A program made the translations under genes and the position numbers. Positions 1 through 9,484 of a DNA stretch of 64,000 bases are shown in pieces. The notes beneath the pieces were generated by a model. It searched no databases, was not told the DNA's origin, and saw only the letters and a list, made by a program, of their open reading frames with translations. Positions within the stretch are counted from its first letter, which is position 1. Every line of letters starts with the position of its first letter. The DNA is taken from positions 310,001 to 374,000 of the forward strand of contig UPZG01000001.1 of the NCBI GenBank assembly GCA_900538705.1. The letters run 5' to 3'. This stretch comes from an uncultured Porphyromonadaceae bacterium (GTDB taxonomy: Bacteria > Bacteroidota > Bacteroidia > Bacteroidales > Barnesiellaceae_A).

Positions 1-409
1 CTGTGACATTGAGTGAAAGTAAATAACGGTTAGTCCAGAAGAACCCCGATGCTGCACCCATGGCACATCCTGCAACGCAGAGCTGTATCAGGTCGAGCGA
101 CGAAAGTGACATCATTACCACCATAGATATGGCACTCAGTAGAATACCTATGGTGTAGAGTATATTTACTTTAATAAATTTCAACAACACACCGTTGAAT
201 ACCGACGTGAGTATGATACCCACATACATGGCAAGCTGGTAGAGAGCTACCATAGCAGGGTTGTTGGTATTACGCATGATGTATGCACCCACAAAGACCT
301 CGACGACAGGCAGTATAAGGGCGTAGAGCATATTGACGCCCAAAAGCACTTGCATGTTGTGGGGTTGGGAGCGAAATACGCGAAATTCGTTGGTCAGCTT
401 TTCTATCAT
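1..409 (-). CDS. MFS-type transporter, N-terminal part (cut by window edge)
   Basis: The reverse strand reads open from an ATG at 409 to the window edge, giving about 136 residues that begin MIEKLTNEFRVFRSQ and then form at least four hydrophobic helices separated by short polar loops. This resembles the N-terminal half of a major facilitator permease. It sits 12 bases downstream of the GH130 gene on the same strand, and GH130 phosphorylases of Bacteroidales are often paired with an MFS permease, so import of a mannose-containing disaccharide is a reasonable inference. The C-terminal half lies outside the window, so family and substrate cannot be confirmed. Confidence 0.7.
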   Translation of the reverse strand, partial: MIEKLTNEFRVFRSQPHNMQVLLGVNMLYALILPVVEVFVGAYIMRNTNNPAMVALYQLAMYVGIILTSVFNGVLLKFIKVNILYTIGILLSAISMVVMMSLSSLDLIQLCVAGCAMGAASGFFWTNRYLLSLNVT

Positions 410-421
410 GGCGTAATGCAA

Positions 422-1462
422 TTATAGGGTAGCTAAAATTTCGCTGATAGAGAGGGTTGCTTTGCAAATAACCTCATCGCTTGCACCGTAATACATATGT
501 ATGGTATCGCCTTCTACGTAGTGCCCGTTGGTGAAGACAACATTGCCGAAGAAGCCTGTTTGTTCGTATGGTGCGATAGGTTCCATGATAGGTTCGTCGC
601 TGCGGGCAATAACCTTTGAAGGGTCGTTAAGGTCGAGCAGCAAAGCTCCCAAACAATAACGATTCTCACGGGTTGCGCCGTGGTAAATCTCTAACCAACC
701 GCGCGGAGTCTTGATAGGTGATGCGCCTGCTCCTACACGAGCCGAATCCCACTTGCCTTCACGAGTGGTGGCCACGCAGTGATGGTTGCCCCAGTGCAGA
801 CGGTCGGGCGACTCGGCCAACCAAATGTAGTTACCGCCAAGCTCGGGACTGCTGGGGCGGTGGAATGCATAGTAGTATGAACCTATTTTTTCTTCAAAAA
901 GAGCACAATCTTTGTTGTGTGGGGGGAATATCATACCGTGGCGGGTAAAGTGGCGGAAGTCGGTAGTATGCATCAATCCTACACCTACAGCTACGGGCGA
1001 TACCTCGGTATATGTGAGGAAAAATCCATCGTCGGTGGTAGCCACGCGGCAATCCTCAATGCCAAACGATTCAAGTTCGCCTTTTCCGAAAATGGGGGGA
1101 TATGCCGGGTCTTCATAGAAATGGATGCCGTCGTCGCTGCATACCAATCGAAGGTACGAGAGTGTTGTAAGGTAGTTTTGTCCACGGTATCCTATGACGC
1201 GGGGGTCGGAAGCGTCGAGGTCAGGGTCGTTCTTATCGAATGAAATAACCTTTATATCACCTTCAGGAGTATATACAGGAAAACTGATGCGCCCTTCAAT
1301 TTGTTTAGGACGTTCGGCGACACGCAGCAATAGCCAAATGCGACCATTATAGCGGAATACACCGGGGTTTAACAGACATACAATCTCCATCCCGTCAATC
1401 ATGGGCTTGAGTTGCGAGGGCTTTAATAAAGGGTTGGAAGCAATTCTTTTTGCGTAATCCAT
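422..1462 (-). CDS. GH130 family beta-mannoside phosphorylase
   Basis: A 346-residue cytoplasmic protein without signal peptide, the usual size for GH130. Family motifs visible include the N-terminal LLNPGVFRYNGRIWLLLRVA segment, GIEDCRV with FFLTYT, the central HRPSSPELGGNYIW stretch, and GASPIKTPRGWLEIYHGA near residue 250. GH130 enzymes use phosphate to split beta-mannosides and release alpha-mannose 1-phosphate; the Bacteroides members next to an MFS permease act on Man-GlcNAc from N-glycans or on mannosyl-glucose. Which of these applies cannot be told from sequence alone. The gene is divergent from a hybrid two-component regulator, a likely controller of the pair. Confidence 0.88.
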   Translation of the reverse strand: MDYAKRIASNPLLKPSQLKPMIDGMEIVCLLNPGVFRYNGRIWLLLRVAERPKQIEGRISFPVYTPEGDIKVISFDKNDPDLDASDPRVIGYRGQNYLTTLSYLRLVCSDDGIHFYEDPAYPPIFGKGELESFGIEDCRVATTDDGFFLTYTEVSPVAVGVGLMHTTDFRHFTRHGMIFPPHNKDCALFEEKIGSYYYAFHRPSSPELGGNYIWLAESPDRLHWGNHHCVATTREGKWDSARVGAGASPIKTPRGWLEIYHGATRENRYCLGALLLDLNDPSKVIARSDEPIMEPIAPYEQTGFFGNVVFTNGHYVEGDTIHMYYGASDEVICKATLSISEILATL

Positions 1463-1764
1463 AGTTATATGTTTTTGTTTTTGTTGTCGGTATTATACAG
1501 CTTATGCCTGAAGCTAAGGTTAATGTCGCTCACAAAGGCTAACGCTGCAAAAATAGCAGGCTGTTTTATTTATAACAGTGACGAGTCGTTTCAAAAAGGT
1601 GTACAAATATTGCAAAATGCGTAAAAGTAAATATTGTATACTTTTTTGTTTATGTAATATACCTTCTGAAGCCGTCTTGCAAGGGCATATATATGTATCA
1701 AGAACAGAAAAAGGCCTTAAAAGTTTGCCGCTCCATCTATTTTATTGTACTTTTGATGTTCAAC
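1463..1764. other. Divergent intergenic region between GH130 and the hybrid regulator
   Basis: About 300 AT-rich bases separate the divergent GH130 and regulator genes. No RNA gene or convincing ORF is seen. It must contain the promoters of both genes and possibly the binding site of the AraC-type output domain, but no clear repeat pair could be picked out by eye. Confidence 0.4.
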
Positions 1765-4700
1765 ATGAAAACACGTCTTGTTATGCATAAGTCGAAAGTT
1801 GTATATATAATATATGTTGTGCTATTGTTGTCTCTTCCTTATGTAGCTCAGGCAAACGAGAATCTAATCAGACTTACCAATGACGATGGATTGAGCAGTA
1901 GTTCGATTAATTCATTGTATCAGGATTCACGTGGCTTATTGTGGATAGGGACATGGGACGGTCTCAACTGTTACGATGGGGCGAAGATACGGGTATTTCG
2001 GCCTGACTTTGCTTCCAGTGCCGGTTTGTCCAATCCCGTAGTACGCCGCATCTTTGAGGATAGTGAGGGTATGATGTGGATAGCGACCGACTATGGTATA
2101 AACCGCTATAATGTCTATGATGGTACGTTCGATAATTATTATCTGGCATATAAAGACAAACTTATATTTAGAGAAAATGCTTTTGATGTGTGTCGCAACT
2201 CATCTGACAAGATAATTGCTACAGCATACAACTCGGGCATTTATTATTTTGAGGAAGATGAAAATAGCTTTGTCAAGATAGCTTTGCCGGATGATTTGTC
2301 TGACATAGGAGTATCACAAATATTCTTCGACCGTAATGATTGTTTGTGGATTGTGTACGATACCTATATGGCTTGCTGTAAGGTTGAACAAGCAGGTGAT
2401 AGTGTGCATATTTCTGTCGTTGATATATCGCATTTCGCATCGGGGCAACGTGTGGTAACATATGATGGAAGCAATCGGATATGGGTACAAGGACATGATA
2501 GTTCGTTGAGTTATGTGGATATAAAAAATCCTTCGGTAGTGGTACCAACCGAGTATACAGGGGCACAAATCAATGATGTTTTGTACCACGATGGCAAATA
2601 TTATTTGGGGACAAACAAAGGCTTGTATATTTATGGAACAAACGGCTCGACCGAACGTCGTTTCAACGGATTGTCGGTTCTTTCGTTGGTCGTGAGTACC
2701 CAAGGTATATTGTGGGTAGGTACCGACGCACGAGGACTGTATGGTGTGATGCCGCAAAAGAGGTCGTTCGATTCGTATACTTCTTCGACATTGCCCGGTT
2801 TGGGAATGTATCCGGTACGCGCTTTTCTTGACGATGGCGATAATGGTATGTGGATAGGAACAAAAGGCGGAGGCCTGTTGCATGTGGAGCGGCTGTCTTC
2901 GGGGCGTTTTGGGAATACGCGTAATTATACCATGCGAGATGGTTTGCCCGACAACTCTGTTTTTGCTCTGTGTCATGCTGCTGATGGAGATTTTTGGATA
3001 GGCTGTGACGGGCGTAGCCTTTGTTATTATTCACATCGCGATGGTAAGTTCCATCGTCCTGAGTATACAGGTAAAGGGGCATTGCCTGATATTTATTCGG
3101 TATATGCTTTGTCGCAACGTGGCGATTCGGTCTTATGGGCTGGTACGAGCGGAAACGGTCTCTTCAAATTACATATAGTGAGAGTAGATGGCAAGTATAA
3201 GATAGTTGCATATAAGCATTATAGGTTTGAACGTCAAGAGCATCGTCTGAGCAGCAACATTATCTATTCATTGGCCTGGCAGTCCGATACTGCCTTGTGG
3301 ATAGCAACTCGTGGCGGAGGACTGAACTTGTTGAACCCCGTCAGCGGGCGTGTAGAGGTGCTTAAGAATGACCCTGAAGATGTGTATAGCCTTAGTTGTA
3401 ATGATGTAATATGTGCTTTTGTTGATAGTCGTGGCCATCTTTGGGCAGGTACAACAAACGGGCTTAACCGTTTGGCATACGAAGCAGACAAGCCGGCATT
3501 TGTCCGTTTTGGTACGGGCAATGGGTTGCTCAATAATTATATACATGGCATTCTTGAAGACAACAATGGCGAACTGTGGGTGAGTACCAACCGGGGCATT
3601 ACCCGTATCAATGTAGAAAAACGGTTTACAACCTACTACTATGATGAGGATGGTTTGCAAGGTAACGAGTTTGCCGACGGTGCTGCTTTTGCAACAGATG
3701 ACAGAAGTTTGTTGTATTTCGGCGGCAGTAATGGGTTTACGTCGTTCTCTCCCTGTGATATAGCCGTAAGCTCGTACAAACCGGCACTTTATTTGGCTTC
3801 TTATAACGTAAATAATGTGCCTCAGAAATTGCAGCGTAGCTATGATAAGCCTTTGAAATTTAATTATACGGAAAATTCGTTCGACTTTCATTTCTCCATT
3901 ATTGATTTTGTATCGAATAGCAAATGCCTGCTCTCGTATAGATTGTTGCGAAACAATGATAAGGATGTGAGTCGTGTACCTATAGGTGATACGCGTGAAA
4001 TTATTTTATCCAATTTAGTACCGGGCTCATATAAGTTGGAGGTCTCTTATACCAATGCCGATAATACGCTATATGAAGCGGCATTTACCTTCCCGTTTGA
4101 AATAACACCACCGTGGTGGGCATCGGCGTATGCATACCTTGTATATTTTGTGATAGCATTGCTTATCATAGGAGTAGTATTCTGGATGCAGCGTCACAAA
4201 ATCATGCTTAAGCACAGTCGTGAGATTGCCGAGATGGAGCGTGTGAAAGAAGAAGAAATACACGAGGCCAAATTACGCTTCTTTACCAATATCGCTCACG
4301 AGTTTTCCAATTGCATTACGCTTATATATGGCCCTTGCGAGCGTATGATGCGAGAGAATGACCTGAACTCAACCTCTCTTAATTACCTGAAAACCATTCG
4401 TCGCAACGCTGAGCGGATGCAGCGACTCATACAGCAGCTTATGGAATTCCGCAAGGCCGAAACCGGGCATCTTACACTCTGTTTTGAAGAAACCGATGTG
4501 GCCGAGATTGTAAAATATACTCTCGACTATTTTACAGAGATAGCTAATAATAAGAAGATGCATGTCAGGTTTGATGCAGCTGTTACACCTGCGATGTGGG
4601 TGGTAGATAGAGATGCTATGGAGAAGATTGTATTTAACCTCCTCTCCAATGCTTTCAAATATGCTCCCGACGGTGGCGATGTGGTGTTACGGCTCGATAT

Positions 4701-5808
4701 AGCAGATGATGCTATGTCTTTCAGCTGTATGAATACAGGTTCGACGATAAAGCCCGACGATCAGCGTACGATATTTAACCGATTCAAGGTGCTGGATAAT
4801 TTCGAGACCAAATTATCGCAAGGTATATTTACCCGTAACGGTATAGGTCTTGCCATGTGTAACGACCTTGCTTCGCTGATGAATGGCTCTATCTCGGTGG
4901 AGAGTAACGATGAGGGAGAGACCACTTTTACGGTGGTTATAGGACGCAACAAACCTACTGAGTCGTCGTTACCTGCAGCCTCAGCCTCGTTGCCTATCGC
5001 ATATGCTTCTGATCCTACAGGATTGAGTGTGCTGGTTGTCGACGATCAGTCCGAAATACGTAATTTTATTGCCGAAATGCTATCTCCTAAGTATACTGTT
5101 ATGGAAGCGTCGAATGGAGAGGAGGCTTTGCAGGTGCTGCATGCGCGCATGCCCGATATTGTTATTTGCGATGTGGTGATGCCCGGTATGGATGGCTTCG
5201 CTTTTCTGAAAGCAGCCAAGAGTGACGATAAAACGAAACATATTCCCGTTATCTTGTTGACTTCGCGTTCAGCCGTAGAGAGTTATATCGAAGGGCTCGA
5301 AGAGGGTGCCGATATGTATATAAGCAAACCCTTCCATCCTGCATATTTGATGGCTGCGGTAGACCGTGTTTTGGGTAATATGGATATTATGAAAGAATAT
5401 ATGCAGTCGCCCATGGCATATACCGAGCAATATAAAGGCCGCGTGATAGACCGCCTCGACAAGGAGTTTATAGATAAATTGGTGGGCATAATGCAGCAAA
5501 ATATTGCCAATGAGGATTTCTCGCTTGAAATGCTGGCCAATGAGTTGGCTGTGAGCCGCGTGCAGTTATATAGAAAAATAAAGCAGTTAACGGGTCAGAC
5601 TCCTTCTGAGTTTATCCGTAAATATAGGCTGCAAGAGGCCGAGAAATTGTTACGGACGACCTCATATACGGTTTCTGAAATAATGGTACAGTGTGGCTTT
5701 CAAAATAAATCATATTTTTATCGTGAGTTCTCGAAGCTTTATGATGCCACACCCAAGGAGTATCGTAAACGTCAGGCGGGTGACGATGAAGTGTCTAAGT
5801 CGGAATAG
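1765..5808 (+). CDS. Hybrid two-component system sensor/regulator (HTCS, AraC output)
   Basis: About 1347 residues. In order: signal peptide, some 730 residues of two-bladed reg_prop propeller repeats (recurring LW.GT..GLNR and DSRGLLWIG motifs), a Y_Y_Y domain, one membrane helix (WWASAYAYLVYFVIALLIIG), a HisKA segment with His codon at 4297-4299, a HATPase (N box NLLSNAFKYAP, G2 box NGIGLAMCNDLA), a receiver domain (VVDDQS, DVVMPGMDG, LLTSRS) and a C-terminal AraC helix-turn-helix. Such proteins sense oligosaccharides in the periplasm and switch on glycan-use genes. The phospho-acceptor motif is HEFSNCITLI rather than HEFRTPLTLI, and the G1 box reads NTGSTI instead of D-x-G-x-G, so kinase activity may be altered. 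Start codons at 1765 or 1783 both precede the signal peptide; an open frame extends up to 1693. Confidence 0.9.
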   Translation: MKTRLVMHKSKVVYIIYVVLLLSLPYVAQANENLIRLTNDDGLSSSSINSLYQDSRGLLWIGTWDGLNCYDGAKIRVFRPDFASSAGLSNPVVRRIFEDSEGMMWIATDYGINRYNVYDGTFDNYYLAYKDKLIFRENAFDVCRNSSDKIIATAYNSGIYYFEEDENSFVKIALPDDLSDIGVSQIFFDRNDCLWIVYDTYMACCKVEQAGDSVHISVVDISHFASGQRVVTYDGSNRIWVQGHDSSLSYVDIKNPSVVVPTEYTGAQINDVLYHDGKYYLGTNKGLYIYGTNGSTERRFNGLSVLSLVVSTQGILWVGTDARGLYGVMPQKRSFDSYTSSTLPGLGMYPVRAFLDDGDNGMWIGTKGGGLLHVERLSSGRFGNTRNYTMRDGLPDNSVFALCHAADGDFWIGCDGRSLCYYSHRDGKFHRPEYTGKGALPDIYSVYALSQRGDSVLWAGTSGNGLFKLHIVRVDGKYKIVAYKHYRFERQEHRLSSNIIYSLAWQSDTALWIATRGGGLNLLNPVSGRVEVLKNDPEDVYSLSCNDVICAFVDSRGHLWAGTTNGLNRLAYEADKPAFVRFGTGNGLLNNYIHGILEDNNGELWVSTNRGITRINVEKRFTTYYYDEDGLQGNEFADGAAFATDDRSLLYFGGSNGFTSFSPCDIAVSSYKPALYLASYNVNNVPQKLQRSYDKPLKFNYTENSFDFHFSIIDFVSNSKCLLSYRLLRNNDKDVSRVPIGDTREIILSNLVPGSYKLEVSYTNADNTLYEAAFTFPFEITPPWWASAYAYLVYFVIALLIIGVVFWMQRHKIMLKHSREIAEMERVKEEEIHEAKLRFFTNIAHEFSNCITLIYGPCERMMRENDLNSTSLNYLKTIRRNAERMQRLIQQLMEFRKAETGHLTLCFEETDVAEIVKYTLDYFTEIANNKKMHVRFDAAVTPAMWVVDRDAMEKIVFNLLSNAFKYAPDGGDVVLRLDIADDAMSFSCMNTGSTIKPDDQRTIFNRFKVLDNFETKLSQGIFTRNGIGLAMCNDLASLMNGSISVESNDEGETTFTVVIGRNKPTESSLPAASASLPIAYASDPTGLSVLVVDDQSEIRNFIAEMLSPKYTVMEASNGEEALQVLHARMPDIVICDVVMPGMDGFAFLKAAKSDDKTKHIPVILLTSRSAVESYIEGLEEGADMYISKPFHPAYLMAAVDRVLGNMDIMKEYMQSPMAYTEQYKGRVIDRLDKEFIDKLVGIMQQNIANEDFSLEMLANELAVSRVQLYRKIKQLTGQTPSEFIRKYRLQEAEKLLRTTSYTVSEIMVQCGFQNKSYFYREFSKLYDATPKEYRKRQAGDDEVSKSE

Positions 5809-5900
5809 AAATTATTGTGTATAAATTTGTACTTATTTTTGAATAAACGTTTATTTATTTAGTCAATATCCCGATGGATTATTTGTGAAAAATCTTTTGT

Positions 5901-5938
5901 CATACTGCCTTATGACAGTATGTTTTTTCCTATCTTTA
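5901..5938 (+). promoter_or_regulatory. Inverted repeat and candidate -7 element before the dcw cluster
   Basis: A perfect 7-base inverted repeat, CATACTG (5901-5907) and CAGTATG (5916-5922), is followed by TATCTTTA at 5931-5938, close to the Bacteroidetes -7 consensus TAnnTTTG. rsmH starts 25 bases further on. This is the only sizeable gap before a run of more than 12 co-directional genes. A clear -33 TTTG at the usual distance was not found, so the promoter call is tentative. Confidence 0.35.
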
Positions 5939-5963
5939 CGGTCAAATTGCAAGTGACGGCATT

Positions 5964-6887
5964 ATGACCAATAATATTGTACAATCATCTGTATATCATA
6001 TACCTGCATTACTGCGTGAGTCGATGGAAGGTCTCGCAGTAAAGCCCCATGGTATTTATGTAGACGTGACATTTGGTGGCGGTGGGCATTCGCGCGAGAT
6101 ATTACGGCTGCTTGGTGAGGATGGTCACCTCTACTCTTTTGACCAGGATGAGGATGCCGAATGTAATATTGTCGATGATGCACGTTTTACTTTCGTGCTT
6201 AGTAACTTCAAATATTTGAAAAATTTCTTGCGCTATTATGGAGCCGATAAGGTAGATGGTATATTGGCCGATTTGGGCGTGTCGTTTCACCATTTTGATT
6301 CTTCGGAGCGAGGCTTTTCTTTTCGTTTCGATGCTCCATTAGATATGCGCATGAACCGTAGTGCAACGGCTACGGCTGCCGACATTGTTGCTACATACGA
6401 TGCCGAACGTTTAGGCCGGCTCTTTTCCGTTTATGGCGAGTTGCGTACAGCCCGTAAGATAGCAGCCGCCATTGTAGCAGCCCGTACTGTATCGCGTATA
6501 GATACGAGCGGTAAGCTCATAGAGATAGCAAGGCCGTATATTAACCGTAAACAGGAAAAGAAAGAGCTGGCACAACTCTTTCAGGCACTTCGCATAGAGG
6601 TGAATAACGAGATGGATAGTCTGTGCCGCATGTTGCAGCAAGCTGCCGAGGTGTTGCGCCCTGGTGGGCGGCTGGCGGTAATAACCTATCACTCTCTCGA
6701 AGACCGTATAGTCAAGAACTTTATCAAGACAGGAAATGTAGAGGGTAAGGTGGAAAAAGACTTTTTCGGTAGGGTGGAAACTCCTTTGAGAGCTGTAAAT
6801 AACAAGGTAATTGTGCCGGGCGAAGAGGAGATTGCACGCAATCCCCGAGCCCGTAGTGCAAAGTTGAGAGTGGCAGAAAAATTGTGA
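5964..6887 (+). CDS. rsmH: 16S rRNA (cytosine-1402 N4)-methyltransferase RsmH (MraW)
   Basis: A 307-residue protein, normal length for RsmH. It starts with YHIPALLRESMEGLAVKPHG, followed by the SAM-binding DVTFGGGGHSREIL, then DGILADLGVSFHHFD, ERGFSFRFDAPLDMRM and the C-terminal VITYHSLEDRIVKNF signature. RsmH methylates C1402 of 16S rRNA in the ribosomal P site using SAM. It opens the division/cell wall cluster; in most bacteria mraZ lies directly upstream, but here the preceding 155 bases are non-coding. The stop codon overlaps a possible GTG of the next ORF, so the two genes are tightly packed. Confidence 0.96.
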   Translation: MTNNIVQSSVYHIPALLRESMEGLAVKPHGIYVDVTFGGGGHSREILRLLGEDGHLYSFDQDEDAECNIVDDARFTFVLSNFKYLKNFLRYYGADKVDGILADLGVSFHHFDSSERGFSFRFDAPLDMRMNRSATATAADIVATYDAERLGRLFSVYGELRTARKIAAAIVAARTVSRIDTSGKLIEIARPYINRKQEKKELAQLFQALRIEVNNEMDSLCRMLQQAAEVLRPGGRLAVITYHSLEDRIVKNFIKTGNVEGKVEKDFFGRVETPLRAVNNKVIVPGEEEIARNPRARSAKLRVAEKL

Positions 6888-6892
6888 CAGTC

Positions 6893-7264
6893 ATGGAAGA
6901 AAAAGAGCAAAAACAAGAGCAGGTAAAAAATATAAGCTGGCAAGGACTGCGCAAAGTTATACGGAAGATAAGAGCAGGAAAATTTTTCCCACGCCGCTTC
7001 TTTATCAATAATTGGAGTATATTGCTCACGCTTAGCGTATTGTTTATCGCTTCTATTGCTCATCGTAACATGTATATGATACAGCTCAATAAGATCGTAA
7101 AACTCGAGGATGAGTTAACAAACCGACGTACCGACCGCATGCTGCTGCAAGAGGAATATGACCGGCAGATACGCCCCGACAAAATCTCTGAGAGGGTCAT
7201 GAAATTGGGCTTGCCTCTTGCTCCGGCTACCGAAGCTCAAGAAAAGATAATCATACAAAGATAA
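6893..7264 (+). CDS. ftsL: FtsL-like cell division protein
   Basis: About 123 residues with a charged cytoplasmic N-terminus, one membrane helix (NWSILLTLSVLFIASIAHRN) and a short extracytoplasmic coiled-coil region (QLNKIVKLEDELTNRRTDRM). This bitopic layout and the position between rsmH and ftsI match FtsL, which with FtsQ and FtsB recruits and activates FtsWI at the septum. Sequence is poorly conserved in the family, so position carries much of the call. ATG at 6893 was preferred; a GTG at 6884 overlapping the rsmH stop is the alternative. Confidence 0.85.
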   Translation: MEEKEQKQEQVKNISWQGLRKVIRKIRAGKFFPRRFFINNWSILLTLSVLFIASIAHRNMYMIQLNKIVKLEDELTNRRTDRMLLQEEYDRQIRPDKISERVMKLGLPLAPATEAQEKIIIQR

Positions 7265-7270
7265 GTGGCT

Positions 7271-9469
7271 ATGAAAAAGAAGAGTGTAAAAAATACCAAA
7301 TTGGGTAGCCGCTATAAGGCGATAATTGCTTTTGTGGTGTTGGTGGCACTGGGTATCGTGTGGTTTGCAGTGAAAACAAGTATTGTATATCATAAAGAGT
7401 GGAACCTAAAAGCCGACAATCGCCTGAAACTCGATTCGGTTTACGTAGCATTGCCTATGCGAGGAAGCATTCTTGCCGTCGATGGTCAGCCATTGGCGCA
7501 AACAGTGGCACTTTACTCGGTATACGTCGATTTTAAGACCGAGGCTTTGGATGATACTTTGTATACGAATGAGCCTTCCTCCAGTGGCAAATGTTTAGAT
7601 ATACTGTGTACTTATCTGGCCGAGAATTATCCCGAGAAGAGCAAACAAGAGTATGTCGATTATATAACAAGGAGAAAAGAACAAGGTCGTCGCGACTGCT
7701 ACCTCCTTCGTAATATTTCCGAAGAGCAGTTTTACGACTTTTATAATATGCCTATGCTCAAAGAACGCCGCAAAAAGTACAAAGGTCGCAATCAAGGTAT
7801 AGGTAAAGAGCGGAGTTTCGAGCGTAGCTATCCTTATGGAACTTTGGCTTCGGTTGTCTTGGGAAAAGCTACGAAGGTGACAGGAGAGATGTTGCAGAGA
7901 AATCCGCATGCATATGTAAGCCGACAAGAGTGGCATGGAACGTCGGGTATGGAAAAGGAACTTGATAGCCTTCTGTTCGGTTCGTTTGGAAAGTCTCGCA
8001 ATCAGCAAATGTCTTTTGGCTTTAAAAAATGGGTTGAAGACCCTCCGGTAGACGGTTATGACGTGCGTACCACTCTCGATGTTACTATACAAGAAATTAC
8101 CGAGCGCAACCTCAAGGAGAAAGTCTCTGAGCAACATGCCGAGTATGGTACTGCTATAGTGATGGATGTGGCCACTGGTGCCATACGTGCCATGGCCAAT
8201 GTAGAGCGAACCAAAGATGGCGGATACACATTCAATACCAAGCGCAACTATGCCATTACGCGTATTGAGCCAGGCTCTGTCATCAAGACTCTTTCGTTGC
8301 TCATGGCTATGGAGCATGGCAACGTCGATGTTAACAAGGAGTTTAATTCGGCTGGTGCCATCCCTGAGACTGCCGGATATAAAGCCATAGAGGCACATAA
8401 AAATCCTCTTTCGGCTCGCGATGTGATTATTTATTCCGATAACCGTGGTATTTGCAAGATTATCTCTGATGTCTATGCAGGAAGGTATAACGATTTCTTT
8501 AGAGATATACGCAACTCGGGGTTGATGGAGACAATGGATTTGCCTTTGCCAGGAGTGTTGCCGCCATCGGTGAAGCCCATACATTTTGATAAGCAGTGGA
8601 CATATTATGCTTTTGCCCAATCGGTCTTCGGGTATTACAATGAGTTGTCGCCGTTGACGACGCTGTCGGTCTATAATGCTATAGCCAATGACGGGAAGCT
8701 GATGCTCCCACAGTTGGTTGCCGCTTTAGAAAGAGATGGTGTAGTCGACACGGTATTTGTTCCGGTATGCCTTAATGAGCATTTTTGCTCGCCTCGCAAT
8801 GCAGCCTTGTTGCGTGAGATGCTGCATGGTGTGGTACAAGAAGGTACGGCCCGTGGTATCAAAAATGGAAGAGTAGATATAGCCGGTAAAACAGGTACGG
8901 TAGATGCGCAACGTGAATATATGGCAAAAGATAAAAATGGGAAAATGCGTCATGTGACTGAGTATGTGAAGGATAAAAGAAGATTGGCCTTTGCGGGCTT
9001 TTTCCCATATGACAACCCTCAGTATTCGTGTATTGTAGTGATAGACAAACCCGACCTGCATAGTGCCGGACGCGTATCGGGGGCTGTGTTCAGGGCTATT
9101 GCCGAGGAAATGTACAATCGAAATCTGCTTGAGGAGTGTACCGAGTATAAGAGTGATGAAGCAAAGAAGAATCCTCCGCTTGTTACCGGCGATACGGTGT
9201 TGCGTGATGAGGTGTATGCTTATTTGAACCAGTATCCTCTTCCAGATACAACCAAGACTACCTTGCATGTCGATACGACAGCCGTTGCCCAAGCAGGTGT
9301 TCCGGTAGTACCGTCGGTTATAGGAATGTCGGCTAAAGATGCATTATATAAGTTAGAGCAACAAGGCTTCTTTGTGAGTCTTTCGGGAAAAGGACGGGTA
9401 GTGAGCCAGTCATTACACCCCGGAGCGACCTATCATAAGGGAGAGAACATTGTGCTCTTGTTAAATTGA
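7271..9469 (+). CDS. ftsI: Penicillin-binding protein FtsI (class B transpeptidase) with PASTA domain
   Basis: About 732 residues: an N-terminal membrane anchor (YKAIIAFVVLVALGIVWFAV), a PBP dimerisation domain (RGSILAVDGQPLAQT) and a transpeptidase domain with catalytic SVIK (Ser near residue 336), SDN (YSDNRGI) and KTGT (AGKTGTVDAQ) motifs. A C-terminal PASTA domain (VPSVIGMSAKDALYKLEQQG to the end) is common in Bacteroidetes FtsI. It cross-links septal peptidoglycan with FtsW, encoded downstream in the same cluster. ATG at 7271 chosen over the GTG at 7265. Confidence 0.95.
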   Translation: MKKKSVKNTKLGSRYKAIIAFVVLVALGIVWFAVKTSIVYHKEWNLKADNRLKLDSVYVALPMRGSILAVDGQPLAQTVALYSVYVDFKTEALDDTLYTNEPSSSGKCLDILCTYLAENYPEKSKQEYVDYITRRKEQGRRDCYLLRNISEEQFYDFYNMPMLKERRKKYKGRNQGIGKERSFERSYPYGTLASVVLGKATKVTGEMLQRNPHAYVSRQEWHGTSGMEKELDSLLFGSFGKSRNQQMSFGFKKWVEDPPVDGYDVRTTLDVTIQEITERNLKEKVSEQHAEYGTAIVMDVATGAIRAMANVERTKDGGYTFNTKRNYAITRIEPGSVIKTLSLLMAMEHGNVDVNKEFNSAGAIPETAGYKAIEAHKNPLSARDVIIYSDNRGICKIISDVYAGRYNDFFRDIRNSGLMETMDLPLPGVLPPSVKPIHFDKQWTYYAFAQSVFGYYNELSPLTTLSVYNAIANDGKLMLPQLVAALERDGVVDTVFVPVCLNEHFCSPRNAALLREMLHGVVQEGTARGIKNGRVDIAGKTGTVDAQREYMAKDKNGKMRHVTEYVKDKRRLAFAGFFPYDNPQYSCIVVIDKPDLHSAGRVSGAVFRAIAEEMYNRNLLEECTEYKSDEAKKNPPLVTGDTVLRDEVYAYLNQYPLPDTTKTTLHVDTTAVAQAGVPVVPSVIGMSAKDALYKLEQQGFFVSLSGKGRVVSQSLHPGATYHKGENIVLLLN

Positions 9470-9484
9470 TGATATAAACAGAAA

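Noticed and set aside
2314..2976. 220-codon reverse ORF inside the hybrid regulator gene
   Set aside because: It lies opposite the propeller repeats, has an atypical His/Tyr/Arg-rich composition and no domain signal; a shadow of the real gene.
7595..8620. 341-codon reverse ORF opposite ftsI
   Set aside because: Antisense to conserved transpeptidase sequence, with unnatural composition; no independent support.
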